A stretch of DNA of 64,000 bases, taken from Lachnospiraceae bacterium (GTDB lineage Bacteria; Bacillota; Clostridia; Lachnospirales; Lachnospiraceae). The notes under the pieces were generated by a model. That model did no database searches. It had not been told where the DNA came from and saw nothing but the letters and a program-made list of their open reading frames with translations. A program made the translations under genes and the position numbers. Positions 51,627 through 61,228 of the stretch are shown here, piece by piece. The stretch lies in NCBI GenBank assembly GCA_910574195.1, contig CAJTBF010000004.1, positions 1 to 64,000 on the forward strand. Direction: 5' to 3'. Position 1 is the stretch's first letter. Each line of letters begins with the position of its first letter.

Positions 51627-51812
51627 TTATTCCGCTTTTTTCTTCTCATGAATCACTGGCGGTTGGTACTGATACACGTCATTATAGGCTTCTAATTCTG
51701 CTTCCGACGTAGGGAGAAACGGGATCAAACCGGTACAGTCCTGGGAAGAAGCCGCATTGGAAAGATAATCATAATCATCAATAATCTTTTCATTTTCTTT
51801 CGGGTTCAACAT
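51627..51812 (-). CDS. Small conserved-looking protein, 61 residues
   Basis: MLNPKENEKIIDDYDYLSNA then DCTGLIPFLPTSEAELEAYN; acidic, Tyr-rich, with a Lys-rich end. The ribosome site GGAGGTGA is strong. Single gene with its own terminator. No function known. Confidence 0.72.
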   Translation of the reverse strand: MLNPKENEKIIDDYDYLSNAASSQDCTGLIPFLPTSEAELEAYNDVYQYQPPVIHEKKKAE

Positions 51813-52013
51813 ATTTTTTCACCTCCGCTTTCTTATTTTTTCCTTCAAAAAGAATTGTATTCCATAAAAAATGTGATACACTATTTCCATAATTGTAAAA
51901 TGCGCGGATAAAAAAACAAAAATATCATAGCATATTTTTGACTTATATTATTGGAACAGAAACCAGCGTATTCATACATAAAATTTTGAAGATAAAAAGT
52001 GGAGGAAATCACT

Positions 52014-52733
52014 ATGAAATTGATTGCAGATACTCATTCACACACATTAGTAAGCGGTCATGCATACAGTACCATTCGGGAAATGACAGAAGCAGCCGCA
52101 AAAAGAGGGATGCAGTTGCTCTCGCTGACCGAACATGCGCCCAAAATGCCAGGAACCTGTGGACTCTATTACTTTCAAAATTTTGATGTCATTCCCAGGG
52201 AAATGAGCGGGATTCGAGTATTGTTCGGCGCAGAAGTGAACATTATGGAGCCGGACGGAACCGTAGATCTCCCGGAAAATGTACTGAAAGATTTGGATAT
52301 TGTGGTGGCCAGTATTCATACGCCCTGCTTTGGCACCGGCCGCAGCAAAAAAGAGATTACGGCTGCTTATGTTCATGCAATGGAAAATCCCTATGTCCGT
52401 ATCATTGGCCATCCGGACGACGGAAGGTTTCCTATTGATTATGAAGTTCTTGTGCGGGCCGCCAAAGAAACCAATACTCTTCTGGAATTAAATAATTCCT
52501 CTTTGCGGCCGGCCAGTTTTCGGGAAGGAACGAGAGAAAACCTGTTGACAATGCTGAAACTCTGTCAGCGGTATCATGTATTCGTCACAACCGGCAGCGA
52601 CGCCCATATCGACGTGGATGCAGGAAATTTTTGCTACGTACAGGAATTACTGGAGTCCTGCCATTTCCCGGAAGAACTTGTGGTGACTACGGACCTGGAA
52701 AAATTAAAACCTTATTTACATGCTGTTTTTTAA
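52014..52733 (+). CDS. PHP-domain phosphoesterase, YcdX family
   Basis: 239 residues. Metal ligands: ADTHSHTLVSGHAYST (first two His), TEHAPKM, ASIHTPCFG, IIGHPDDGRFP and TGSDAHID. The order matches PHP-domain YcdX-like zinc phosphatases. ATG 52014 has GGAGG 8 bases upstream. The next gene follows after 17 bases. Substrate unknown. Confidence 0.9.
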   Translation: MKLIADTHSHTLVSGHAYSTIREMTEAAAKRGMQLLSLTEHAPKMPGTCGLYYFQNFDVIPREMSGIRVLFGAEVNIMEPDGTVDLPENVLKDLDIVVASIHTPCFGTGRSKKEITAAYVHAMENPYVRIIGHPDDGRFPIDYEVLVRAAKETNTLLELNNSSLRPASFREGTRENLLTMLKLCQRYHVFVTTGSDAHIDVDAGNFCYVQELLESCHFPEELVVTTDLEKLKPYLHAVF

Positions 52734-52750
52734 TTGGAAAGGAAATTATA

Positions 52751-53056
52751 ATGATAGAAAAGAAACTAATTCCTGTCAATGGTTTAAAAAAAGAACCTTT
52801 TTCCGGCAGTCATCATGGCATGCGCTATTTTTTCTGTGCGGAAGAAAGTAAAGAAACCTTTTCCGTATTTGTGTACCCGGAACCCTGGGCTTTTGACGAA
52901 ACTCCGGAAGAAGAAAAATTATCTTCTTCTTTCCCGCTTTCCGATCAGGGAATGAACGAAGCCATAACCTGGCTCCTTGCACAATACGAATGCCAGAGAG
53001 AAAAATGGAATACCGCTGAAAAAAATTGTATGCACATCATAAAAATGCAAAAATAG
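52751..53056 (+). CDS. Small protein co-transcribed with the PHP gene
   Basis: 101 residues. KEPFSGSHHGMRYFFCAEES and FSVFVYPEPWAFDETPEEEK suggest a conserved small alpha/beta protein of Lachnospiraceae; no function known to me. AAAGGAAA precedes the ATG at 52751; the open frame extends upstream into the PHP gene but the spacing shows this start. Confidence 0.72.
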   Translation: MIEKKLIPVNGLKKEPFSGSHHGMRYFFCAEESKETFSVFVYPEPWAFDETPEEEKLSSSFPLSDQGMNEAITWLLAQYECQREKWNTAEKNCMHIIKMQK

Positions 53057-53162
53057 CAGCGGTATTCCTTTTCAGACTTTATTTTATTTTGATTTTAGAA
53101 TCTTCATAAATTCTTCCATATCTTGTCACATGACATTCACAAATGCTTGTTATGATAAAGTC

Positions 53163-53311
53163 ATCAACAACAGAAGACAATGGCTGCGTGAGCAGTCTGG
53201 TACATGCGGCCATTGGACTTCGCCTAAGATCATAGAATATTTCATTTATTTTTGATAGATTTTCCTTTTCTCTGAGCTGTGCGCCACATGTGCAACAGCT
53301 CTTTTTCTATT
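53163..53311 (+). ncRNA. Candidate structured RNA with terminator
   Basis: A TGTTATGAT extended -10 (about 53149-53157) precedes a stretch with a strong hairpin (CAATGGC.../...GCCATTG, about 53180-53217), then GACTTCGCC, and a terminator GAGCTGT/ACAGCTC (about 53275-53302) followed by TTTTTCT. There is no open frame. It ends convergently with the DUF975 gene. It does not match a riboswitch or known RNA that I recognise; only signals support it. Confidence 0.45.
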
Positions 53312-53339
53312 ATCCCACGGAAAATCCACAGTACATCTT

Positions 53340-54065
53340 TTACCGGATATATCCCTGCTGATAGGCTACAGAACGGTTGTAAGCGTATAATTCTGACATC
53401 GTAGCCTGGTAATAGGGTTCCACATAAAACACGCCTACAATTCCAAAGGTTATAGCTTCCAGTAGACGCCATCCAAGAAAAGAAAGATCCAGCATAAATA
53501 CTTCCCATTTCTGTCCCATCATCATTCTCTTACTGATCAAAAACGCTTCCTGTCTGCCCATTCCCGGATTTTCCGCCAAAATATAAGGAATCATCAGATA
53601 CTCGTAATGTTTGATAATCCCCGGAACTACAAAAAGCAAGGTCCACAACCTGGTAAACAAAGTTCTTAAAAACATGATAAGAACAATATTCACATACTGA
53701 CCGCTCTGAAAACCATACCCCAGTACTCCCGCGGACGTATTTTCCGTCTGGTTCAAAATAAAATAACGACTGCCGCCCACCAGCAGAAGATTTCCCACAA
53801 AAATCTTCAAAATCGTAAAAATCAGGCTGATAATCCCTGCCACCGCTGTTACGATCAAGGCAAACAATGCCACCGCCATAGACTCCGCCCCGCTCATCGA
53901 ATGCATATGATGAAATCCTTCATACGAATCTGAGCGGCTGTTCGCTCCTCTTGATAAAAACGCTCCTCCAAAAAGAAACATCACGAATGCAACGCCCACA
54001 GACGTCCAATAGTTCCTCCCAAAAGCTGCTTTTCCCCGCAATTTCAAATCCAATCTGGTCCACAT
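53340..54065 (-). CDS. DUF975 family membrane protein
   Basis: 241 residues with about five membrane segments. LKLRGKAAFGRNYWTSVGVA at the N-terminus and IPYILAENPGMGRQEAFLIS, then SKRMMMGQKWEVFMLDLSFL are the DUF975 signature. Function unknown. GGGAGGG precedes the ATG. A Gly/Ser/His loop (RGANSRSDSYEGFHHMHSM) lies between the first two segments. Confidence 0.9.
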   Translation of the reverse strand: MWTRLDLKLRGKAAFGRNYWTSVGVAFVMFLFGGAFLSRGANSRSDSYEGFHHMHSMSGAESMAVALFALIVTAVAGIISLIFTILKIFVGNLLLVGGSRYFILNQTENTSAGVLGYGFQSGQYVNIVLIMFLRTLFTRLWTLLFVVPGIIKHYEYLMIPYILAENPGMGRQEAFLISKRMMMGQKWEVFMLDLSFLGWRLLEAITFGIVGVFYVEPYYQATMSELYAYNRSVAYQQGYIR

Positions 54066-54175
54066 GATTTTTCCCTCCCTGTGTTTCCGGCATATCTAAG
54101 CGCATGGTTCTCTTTTAGAAACTGCCGCTTTTCGATACATCCTTTGATTTTTCAACTTCTATTTCTATCCTATTC

Positions 54176-56101
54176 TCAAATCTCCATCAATGTCACATGT
54201 TCCAGATCTTTCAGCCATCCGGCTACACATGCATCACTTGGCATCCTCCAGTCCCCCCGCGGGGAAAGAGCCACCGTACCGACTTTTGGTCCGTCCGGAA
54301 GGCAGGATCGTTTAAACTGCTGTGAAAAAAATCTCCGACAGAATGTTTCCAGCCATTTCAAAATGGTAACCGGATCATAGCGATCCTCAAAAGTTTGTTC
54401 CGCCAATCGATAAATCTTACTCGGCTCATACCCAAAACGAAGCATATAGTAAAGGAAAAAGTCATGCAATTCATAAGGTCCTACCAGATCTTCCGTCTTC
54501 TGGGCAATGTGTCCTTCCTCCGGCGGTAAAAGTTCCGGACTGACCGGTGTATCCAGCACATCATACAAAACTTCTCCCAGTTTTTGATCTTCCGTCGTAT
54601 CCGCCACATGCTTCACCAGATAACGAACCAGCGTTTTGGGTACCGACGCATTAACACCATACATGGACATATGATCCCCGTTATATGTGGCCCATCCCAG
54701 CGCCAGTTCCGACATATCTCCGGTTCCAATCACCATGCCTCCGTCCTTATTTGCAATATCCATCAACACCTGCGTCCGCTCCCGTGCCTGCCCGTTTTCG
54801 TAGGTCACACTGTGATCCTCCGGATCATGTCCGATATCGCGGAAATGTACATTCACCGCTTCTCCAATCGGTACTTCCCGGAGAGTTGTTCCCAATCTGA
54901 CTGCCATCTTACATGCATTTTGATAAGTACGATCCGTTGTTCCAAAACAGGGCATCGTCACTGCAAGAATTTCCTTTTTCTCTCTCTTTAACAGGTCAAA
55001 AGCCCTTGCCGTCACCAACAATGCCAGTGTGGAATCCAGCCCGCCGGAAATCCCGACTACCGCCGTTTTTGCTTTCGTGTGAGCCAGACGTTTCTTTAAT
55101 CCCATGGCCTGAATATTCAAAATTTCCTCGCACCGTTTTGCCCGTATTCTGTCATTTACCGGCACGAACGGTTTCTTTGGAAAACTTCGTGTCAGCTCTG
55201 TTTTTTCTATTTCTACATAAAACGGGACACGCCGCAGCGCCGGGGTCTTTGCACCCTGAAACGTAGTATTCTTTCTTCGTTCACTGATCAGCCTTTGCAC
55301 ATCAATTTCCGTATAGATCACCGTATTCTTAAAACGCTTTGACTCTTTCAGGATCGTCCCGTTCTCCGCAATGATATTATGTCCTCCAAATACCACATCC
55401 GTTGTCGATTCCCCTTCTCCGGCATTGGCATAGACATATCCGGCAAGCAGTCTGGCGGACTGCCCCTGTATCAATTCTCTGCGGTAACTGTCTTTCCCAA
55501 TGGTCTCATCGCTGGCCGAACAATTCACAATAATCGTCGCCCCCTCCAGAGCCGCCTGAATACTCGGCGGTACCGGCGACCATACGTCCTCACAGATTTC
55601 GGCCGACACGACCAAATGATTCATTGTCATCGACTGAAACAGAATCTGCGGACCAAAAGGCAGCTTCTTCCCTTCGAAGTAAATATCCCGCACTTCCAAA
55701 GGACCTGGTGTAAACTGCCTCATCTCGTAGAATTCTCCGTAATTCGGTAAAAATGTTTTCGTCGTAAATCCCAGAATCTCCCCCCGATTCAGCGCCGCAG
55801 CTACATTATAAAGCTTTCCTTCCATGCACAGCGGCATTCCCACGAAGATCAACATATCTTTATCTTCCGTAAATTCCGCAATCCGCAGCAATGCCTGTTT
55901 TGCCTCTTTCAGTAATACATCCTGAAAAAACAAATCACTGCAGGTATAACCTGTGATACATAATTCCGGGAATACCAGAATTTTTGCCCGCTGCATGGAT
56001 GCTTCCTCTATCATTTCACATAACTTCTCTGTATTATATCTCACATCCGCTACTCTGATATCCGGCGTCGCAGCAGCCACTTTTACAAAACCCTGTTTCA
56101 T
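54176..56101 (-). CDS. nadE: Glutamine-dependent NAD+ synthetase
   Basis: 641 residues. An N-terminal nitrilase-type amidase with Glu46 (FPELCITGY), Lys115 (TTKTFLPNYGEF) and Cys170 (SAEICEDVW) makes ammonia from glutamine. The synthetase domain carries the PP-loop VGISGGLDSTLALL and the TGDMSELALGW motif. Makes NAD from deamido-NAD. It ends before DUF975; start at 56101 follows AGGAGGGTAAG. Confidence 0.95.
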   Translation of the reverse strand: MKQGFVKVAAATPDIRVADVRYNTEKLCEMIEEASMQRAKILVFPELCITGYTCSDLFFQDVLLKEAKQALLRIAEFTEDKDMLIFVGMPLCMEGKLYNVAAALNRGEILGFTTKTFLPNYGEFYEMRQFTPGPLEVRDIYFEGKKLPFGPQILFQSMTMNHLVVSAEICEDVWSPVPPSIQAALEGATIIVNCSASDETIGKDSYRRELIQGQSARLLAGYVYANAGEGESTTDVVFGGHNIIAENGTILKESKRFKNTVIYTEIDVQRLISERRKNTTFQGAKTPALRRVPFYVEIEKTELTRSFPKKPFVPVNDRIRAKRCEEILNIQAMGLKKRLAHTKAKTAVVGISGGLDSTLALLVTARAFDLLKREKKEILAVTMPCFGTTDRTYQNACKMAVRLGTTLREVPIGEAVNVHFRDIGHDPEDHSVTYENGQARERTQVLMDIANKDGGMVIGTGDMSELALGWATYNGDHMSMYGVNASVPKTLVRYLVKHVADTTEDQKLGEVLYDVLDTPVSPELLPPEEGHIAQKTEDLVGPYELHDFFLYYMLRFGYEPSKIYRLAEQTFEDRYDPVTILKWLETFCRRFFSQQFKRSCLPDGPKVGTVALSPRGDWRMPSDACVAGWLKDLEHVTLMEI

Positions 56102-56110
56102 CTTACCCTC

Positions 56111-57004
56111 CTATTTGAAAACACATCTTTTTAAAATCTCCTGCAATTCTTCCACCGCAAATGTATATGCGGTATTACAGAAGTGGCATTTGACCTCAAT
56201 AGGCTGTCCTTCTTCTATCATTTCCTGAAGCTCCTTCTTCCCGATACTAAAAAGCGCCTGTGCAATCCGTTCTTTGGAACAGTTACAGAAGAAAGAAACC
56301 GGCAGCCGATCCGCCACCTCCATCTTCATCCCCTCCAGAATCTGTGAAAGCATTTCTTCCGGCGCATGTCCTCCTTCCAACATGGAAGTCACCGACTGAA
56401 CCTCTCCGATATTTTCCTCCAATCGATCCACCACCCACTCTTCCGCGAATGGCATCACCTGGACAATGAATCCCCCTGCACATCGAACCGTATTGTTGGA
56501 ATTCATCAGAACTCCCAGGCCCACAGAAGAAGGAACCTGCTCTGACGTAGCAAAATAGTATGTCAGATCTTCGGCAATCTCTCCTGTCTGCAGTTCCGTC
56601 TGCCCCACATAAGGTTCTTTCAATCCCATATCTTTGATGACATGCAGCACCCCTTCTCCCAATGCGCCGCCCACATCCAGTTTCCCGTTTTTCGGCGGCA
56701 GCATCACTTCCGGACAGTATACATATCCTTTTACCTTGCCCTGCGCGTCCGCCGTCACAGTCATTCCGCCGATCGGTCCATTACACTTCACCTGCAGCGT
56801 CAGAATATCCGTGGAATTTTTCATCATACTTCCCATCATCACTCCGCCGGTCAGCAAACGCCCCAATGCCGCTGTCGCCACCGGACTCGTCTGGTGATGT
56901 ACTCTGGCCTCTTCCACCAAATTCGTCGTCACCGCCGCAAATGCACGGATCTGCGCATTTGCAGCGGTTGCCCGTACAATATAATCCTTCATAGTTTTTA
57001 TCAT
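56111..57004 (-). CDS. hslO: Redox-regulated chaperone Hsp33
   Basis: About 297 residues. IRAFAAVTTNLVEEARVHHQ near the start, GGMTVTADAQGKVKGYVYCP in the core, and C-terminal zinc ligands in FFCNCSKERI and CHFCNT (CxC and CxxC). It becomes a chaperone under oxidative stress. Start taken at ATG 57004; ATG 56992 or a TTG at 57022 are alternatives. Nine bases upstream of nadE, so co-transcribed. Confidence 0.94.
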   Translation of the reverse strand: MIKTMKDYIVRATAANAQIRAFAAVTTNLVEEARVHHQTSPVATAALGRLLTGGVMMGSMMKNSTDILTLQVKCNGPIGGMTVTADAQGKVKGYVYCPEVMLPPKNGKLDVGGALGEGVLHVIKDMGLKEPYVGQTELQTGEIAEDLTYYFATSEQVPSSVGLGVLMNSNNTVRCAGGFIVQVMPFAEEWVVDRLEENIGEVQSVTSMLEGGHAPEEMLSQILEGMKMEVADRLPVSFFCNCSKERIAQALFSIGKKELQEMIEEGQPIEVKCHFCNTAYTFAVEELQEILKRCVFK

Positions 57005-57132
57005 TCCTTTCGCTTCGCTCAAAGCACAAACAAGTTATGAAAAAATGTTGTGCCCCTCCACTCTCCTCCTCCCTGCACTCCCTACGTATTAATACTTCTC
57101 TCCCGAGCAGAACTCTTCCTTTGCTTCCGTTT

Positions 57133-57915
57133 TCACACTTTGGAAACTTCTTTTCCCTTTTCCCGTGCAATCACAAAGATTCGCTCACTCTTCTCCTGCG
57201 GTTTCGCTTTTGTAAATGCATCGTAAGCCCCCAAATATTCCATTCCCGCTTTTTGAATCAGATCTTTCATGGTCTCTAAAGTATATCCCCTCTGAAAATG
57301 AGACTCCAAAACTCTATGAAATAATCCTGAAGTTTCTTCTCTGATAAACAACGTCAGTTCATATTCGTTTATCTTTTCTTCCTCGTCATAAAAGTTATCC
57401 CATATAAAGCTGCACGTTTCCCTGGATTCCGCAATCGTCCGGTTTCCCAGCACCTCCCGATATTTATATTCCGTGTTAAAATCAAACAAAAAGATGCCGC
57501 CCGGATCCAGATAATTATTCACCAGCCGGAATACCTGCTCCAGTTCATTCTCTTCCGTCACATAATTTAAAGAATCACAGATACTGACCACTGCCCGTAC
57601 GGTTCCATATAATTCGAATTCCCGCATATCCTGCAAAAGATATAAGATGTCCCGCCCCGATTTTTCACGCTTTTCACAGGCTGTTTCTAACATTTCCACA
57701 GAAGAATCCACCCCGATCATATCGTATCCATAACCGGCGAGCAGTTCTGTAATTGTACCGGTCCCGCACCCCAGGTCCAAAAGCAGTCCGTCCTCAATCT
57801 GATATTCTTTTAAAATATCCCGCAGATACACCGCCCACTCCTGATAAGGCACGTTATCCATCAACATATCATACACAGATGCAAAACTTGTATATGCTTC
57901 CACCACATCCTCCAT
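57133..57915 (-). CDS. Class I SAM-dependent methyltransferase
   Basis: 260 residues. LLLDLGCGTGTITELLAGYG (motif I), MIGVDSSVEMLETAC, and DSLNYVTEENELEQVFRLVN are typical. Substrate unknown. ATG 57915 has AGGAAAAAAG upstream. A longer start at 57972 is possible. Lies between the exported protein gene and hslO. Confidence 0.88.
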   Translation of the reverse strand: MEDVVEAYTSFASVYDMLMDNVPYQEWAVYLRDILKEYQIEDGLLLDLGCGTGTITELLAGYGYDMIGVDSSVEMLETACEKREKSGRDILYLLQDMREFELYGTVRAVVSICDSLNYVTEENELEQVFRLVNNYLDPGGIFLFDFNTEYKYREVLGNRTIAESRETCSFIWDNFYDEEEKINEYELTLFIREETSGLFHRVLESHFQRGYTLETMKDLIQKAGMEYLGAYDAFTKAKPQEKSERIFVIAREKGKEVSKV

Positions 57916-57992
57916 CTTTTTTCCTGCTGATCTCCAATCCAGGAACGCCAAAATTTCAAAACAAGAGCTCATTCCTTCAACCTTTTTCCGGA

Positions 57993-59291
57993 TTATTCCT
58001 CATACATTGCACGGATTCTCTGTCTCTCCCGTCTGGCCCGTTCCAGTTTCCTCCGCCGCTTTCTGCGTACAGAAACTACTTTCAGGTACAAAAGCAATAC
58101 CACATCCAACATCACAAAAAGGAGTAACACCACTTTTAAAATATCTTTTACAGAAAACGAGCGCTCATGAAACCATCCTGCAATTTTCTCTCCAAATTTC
58201 GAAAATCCTTCTGAAATTCCGGCCACAATGCCGTTCTTTCCTGATTCTTTCAAATTCTTTGTCTGTACCTTGGTTTCCGTCTTTCCTTCTGACTCCGTTT
58301 CCGTTTTTCCTTCTGATTCCGTTCCATTTTTTTTCGCGGCTTCCGGTTCTGAAGCCGCCTCTTCCGGTTCCGCTGCTGCCGCAGGAAAATTATAGGGAAC
58401 CATCGTCTGATACACACAGATCGTCCGTCTCCCATCCCCATACACCACATTCACCGCTGCAATGAACAGGCCCGGCTCCAACTCACAGATTGATTCCGGC
58501 TCATCCGAGACCACATTTTCAAACGAAAAATCCAACTGTGGATCGGACACCATGGCTCTGCGGGAAATAGAATACACATGAATAAAATCTCCGATTCCCA
58601 TATGCAGTGTCAGCGGAAAATTGATAATATAATCCCCGCTGACACACAGATCCTGAAAATTATCTCCTTTTGCTGTATGGGCATACTCCCCCAGATCTTC
58701 CACTACCTGAAACTGGTTATCCAGAATCTTAAAACTATACCCTCCGTCCACATTCGTCTGTATCACATATCGGTCATTTTCCTCATCGTAATCAATGCCC
58801 AGAATATTATAATCGTCTGAAATCTTCACCTTTCTTTTAAACGACAATGTTTTGGAATCCATCAAAAAAATGCAGCCCCTGTTTTCCGGATCCAGGTGGG
58901 TATACAATGCGACTGCAATCTCCCCGGTATTTGGATTATATGCCATACCGTTAGCATGTTCATAACTCCGCTCCACCACACGCATGGCCAGAGAATACTT
59001 TTCCACGGAATTTCCATATGCATCGGTATCATTCCGGTAATATGCCTTGATGATATCCGGTTCTTCCGTTCCGTCTCTATAATTCTCCAGACAGATAATA
59101 TAGTCCTCCGTTGCGCAGATAGACTGCACCACGCCCGTTTCACCTTCTATATCATCTTCTAAAATTTTTTCCCATTTTACACCTTCAAAGGCATCGTCCG
59201 ATGCAATCTCCGCATGTACGACAAATGGACTCCAAATGCACCATAATCCGATCACTCCGAAAAGCCACAGGAAAAATCTTCCCCTTTTCAT
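57993..59291 (-). CDS. Exported beta-propeller-like protein with C-terminal membrane anchor
   Basis: 432 residues. Signal peptide (1-27, FFLWLFGVIGLWCIWSPFVVHA), an extracellular region of beta-repeat type (ANGMAYNPNTGEIAVALYTH, DILGIDYDEENDRYVIQTN-like), a low-complexity linker with TESEGKTE repeats (about 315-350), a C-terminal helix (VLLLFVMLDVVLLLYLKVV) and a very basic tail. It looks surface-displayed. No function known. Same strand as the methyltransferase. Confidence 0.75.
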   Translation of the reverse strand: MKRGRFFLWLFGVIGLWCIWSPFVVHAEIASDDAFEGVKWEKILEDDIEGETGVVQSICATEDYIICLENYRDGTEEPDIIKAYYRNDTDAYGNSVEKYSLAMRVVERSYEHANGMAYNPNTGEIAVALYTHLDPENRGCIFLMDSKTLSFKRKVKISDDYNILGIDYDEENDRYVIQTNVDGGYSFKILDNQFQVVEDLGEYAHTAKGDNFQDLCVSGDYIINFPLTLHMGIGDFIHVYSISRRAMVSDPQLDFSFENVVSDEPESICELEPGLFIAAVNVVYGDGRRTICVYQTMVPYNFPAAAAEPEEAASEPEAAKKNGTESEGKTETESEGKTETKVQTKNLKESGKNGIVAGISEGFSKFGEKIAGWFHERSFSVKDILKVVLLLFVMLDVVLLLYLKVVSVRRKRRRKLERARRERQRIRAMYEE

Positions 59292-59374
59292 CCGGCAAAC
59301 TCCCCCAATTTATACCCACATCTGCTTTTTATCATAGCATTCCCCCAATCCATTGTAAATACATAATTCCTTAT

Positions 59375-59447
59375 AAAAAACAGGTACCGGACAAATTCCT
59401 GCTCACTGGCACGCCTGTAAACAGTAACCTGAACGATACCTGCTTTT
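59375..59447 (-). terminator. Terminator of ilvE
   Basis: CAGGTA/TACCTG arms (about 59381 and 59437) with a long loop, followed on the minus strand by TTTTTT, about 55 bases after the ilvE stop. Confidence 0.65.
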
Positions 59448-59503
59448 TCACCTTTCTTTTCTTACGCAGAAAACAAAAGCTTCACCTGCAAAATCTATCT
59501 GCT

Positions 59504-60529
59504 TTATTCTATAACGTGAATCCACCCTTCCGGTGCTTCGATCTGCCCCATCTGGATCCCCGTCAGTGTATCATACAATTTCTGTGTTGTCTTTCCCATC
59601 TGCTCCATACCGCTTGGGAAACAGATCTCTTTTCCATGATCCACGACTTTTCCCACTGGGGAAATGACTGCCGCCGTACCGCAAAGTCCGCATTCCGCAA
59701 ATTCTTCCAATTCTTCCAGATATACTTCCCGTTCTTCCACTTCCAATCCCAGATAATGCTGTGCCACATACATCAAAGAGCGTCTGGTAATGGAAGGAAG
59801 GATCGTATCGGAATGCGGCGTTACAACCTTATTGTCTTTTGTCACAAAGAGGAAGTTCGCGCCGCCGGTCTCCTCCACCTTCGTCCGTGTTGCGGAATCC
59901 GGATACATATTTTCATCATATCCATTGGCATGTGCAGATACAATGGCATGTAGGCTCATGGCATAATTCAAACCGGCTTTAATATGTCCTGTTCCATGAG
60001 GCGCCGCCCGGTCAAAATCAGATACACAGATTGTCAGCGGCTTCACACCGCCCTTAAAATACGGTCCTACGGGTGTTGTAAATACACGGAACTGGTATTC
60101 GTCCGCCGGTTTTACTCCGATTACAGAATTCATCCCGAACATATAGGGCCGGATATAAAGTGTTGCCCCGGAACCATAAGGCGGCACATATGCCGCATTT
60201 GCCTTTACAGTCTGTGTCACGGCATCTATAAAACGCTCTTCTGCAAATACCGGCATTTCCAAACGTCTGGCCGAATCCACCATCCGCTTTGCATTCAGGT
60301 CCGGACGGAACGTTACAATCCGGCCGTCCTCCGTTGTATACGCTTTCAGTCCCTCAAAAACTGTCTGCGCATACTGCAGAACCCCCGCACATTCGTTCAT
60401 GGTGATATTCGCATCTTCAATCAATGCCCCTTCGTCCCATGCACCGTCCTTATAATAGGAAACATACCGTTTCTCTGTCTCCATATATGAAAATCCCAGA
60501 TTCGCCCAGTCAATGTTCTTTTTTTCCAT
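59504..60529 (-). CDS. ilvE: Branched-chain amino acid aminotransferase
   Basis: 341 residues. Type IV PLP aminotransferase: YAQTVFEGLKAYTTEDG, FRPDLNAKRMVDSARR, HIKAGLNYAMSLHA (with the PLP lysine), EETGGANFLFVT and GLCGTAAVISP. Transaminates valine, leucine and isoleucine. ATG 60529 follows GGAGGAGAAG; the upstream ATG at 60544 is inside that ribosome site. It has its own promoter. Confidence 0.95.
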   Translation of the reverse strand: MEKKNIDWANLGFSYMETEKRYVSYYKDGAWDEGALIEDANITMNECAGVLQYAQTVFEGLKAYTTEDGRIVTFRPDLNAKRMVDSARRLEMPVFAEERFIDAVTQTVKANAAYVPPYGSGATLYIRPYMFGMNSVIGVKPADEYQFRVFTTPVGPYFKGGVKPLTICVSDFDRAAPHGTGHIKAGLNYAMSLHAIVSAHANGYDENMYPDSATRTKVEETGGANFLFVTKDNKVVTPHSDTILPSITRRSLMYVAQHYLGLEVEEREVYLEELEEFAECGLCGTAAVISPVGKVVDHGKEICFPSGMEQMGKTTQKLYDTLTGIQMGQIEAPEGWIHVIE

Positions 60530-60596
60530 CCGCTTCTCCTCCATTCCATCGCCCTATGCAAAACACCTGCCGCTGACGGCTTTTTCAACTGCGCTC

Positions 60597-60637
60597 ATTA
60601 TAATACGATCTCAGCGAAAAATCAAGAGTGCACTCTG
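60597..60637 (-). promoter_or_regulatory. ilvE promoter overlapping the ilvN terminator hairpin
   Basis: Minus strand TTGATT (60620-60625), 17 bases, TATAAT (60597-60602). The hairpin AGAGTGCACTCT (60625-60636), followed by TTGATTTTT, overlaps the -35 and probably ends the ilvBN transcript. Confidence 0.7.
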
Positions 60638-60670
60638 TTTTTTACTTTTCACCGATAACAGTTGTTACTT

Positions 60671-61180
60671 TCACCGCTCCATCATACTGATTGACTCGAT
60701 CCCCACACTTCCGCCGCGGACCACCTCAATATGTTTGAATTCATCCTTTAAGAGCTTCACAACCGCATCATTTTTCGTCGCCGTCTGTACAAATTCCAAA
60801 AGTAAACTGTCTTTTCCATAATCAATCACACGCGCCTTGAACGTCTCTGCAATCTGAAACAGTTCCGCCTTATCTTCTCTGGTACATTTTTTTACTTTCA
60901 CATATAGAATCTCTTTCATCCGCACGAACACATCTGTAAAGTCAATCACCTTGATCACTTCCACCATCCGGTTCAACTGCTTTTTGATCTGTTCAAACGT
61001 CTCGTCGTCGCTGACCGTTGCAATGGTCATCCTGGATACCGTAGGATCTTCCGTCGTACCCACCGTCAGGCTGTCCAGATTATATGATTTCCCGGAAAAC
61101 AACCCGGAAATTTTTGACAGCACCCCCACCTGATTTTCCACATATAATGAAATCCATCTCTTTTTTATTGTATTCTCCAT
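60671..61180 (-). CDS. ilvN: Acetolactate synthase small (regulatory) subunit
   Basis: 169 residues. ACT domain (SLYVENQVGVLSKISGLFSG, then YNLDSLTVGTTEDPTVSRMT) binds valine for feedback control, with a C-terminal ALS small-subunit domain. It is 48 bases after ilvB, so co-expressed. Starts ATG 61180. Confidence 0.95.
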   Translation of the reverse strand: MENTIKKRWISLYVENQVGVLSKISGLFSGKSYNLDSLTVGTTEDPTVSRMTIATVSDDETFEQIKKQLNRMVEVIKVIDFTDVFVRMKEILYVKVKKCTREDKAELFQIAETFKARVIDYGKDSLLLEFVQTATKNDAVVKLLKDEFKHIEVVRGGSVGIESISMMER

Positions 61181-61228
61181 TCCCGCCGTTTTTCCTCCTC
61201 TCCTGTTTCCTGTATCCTCAATGTTTTC

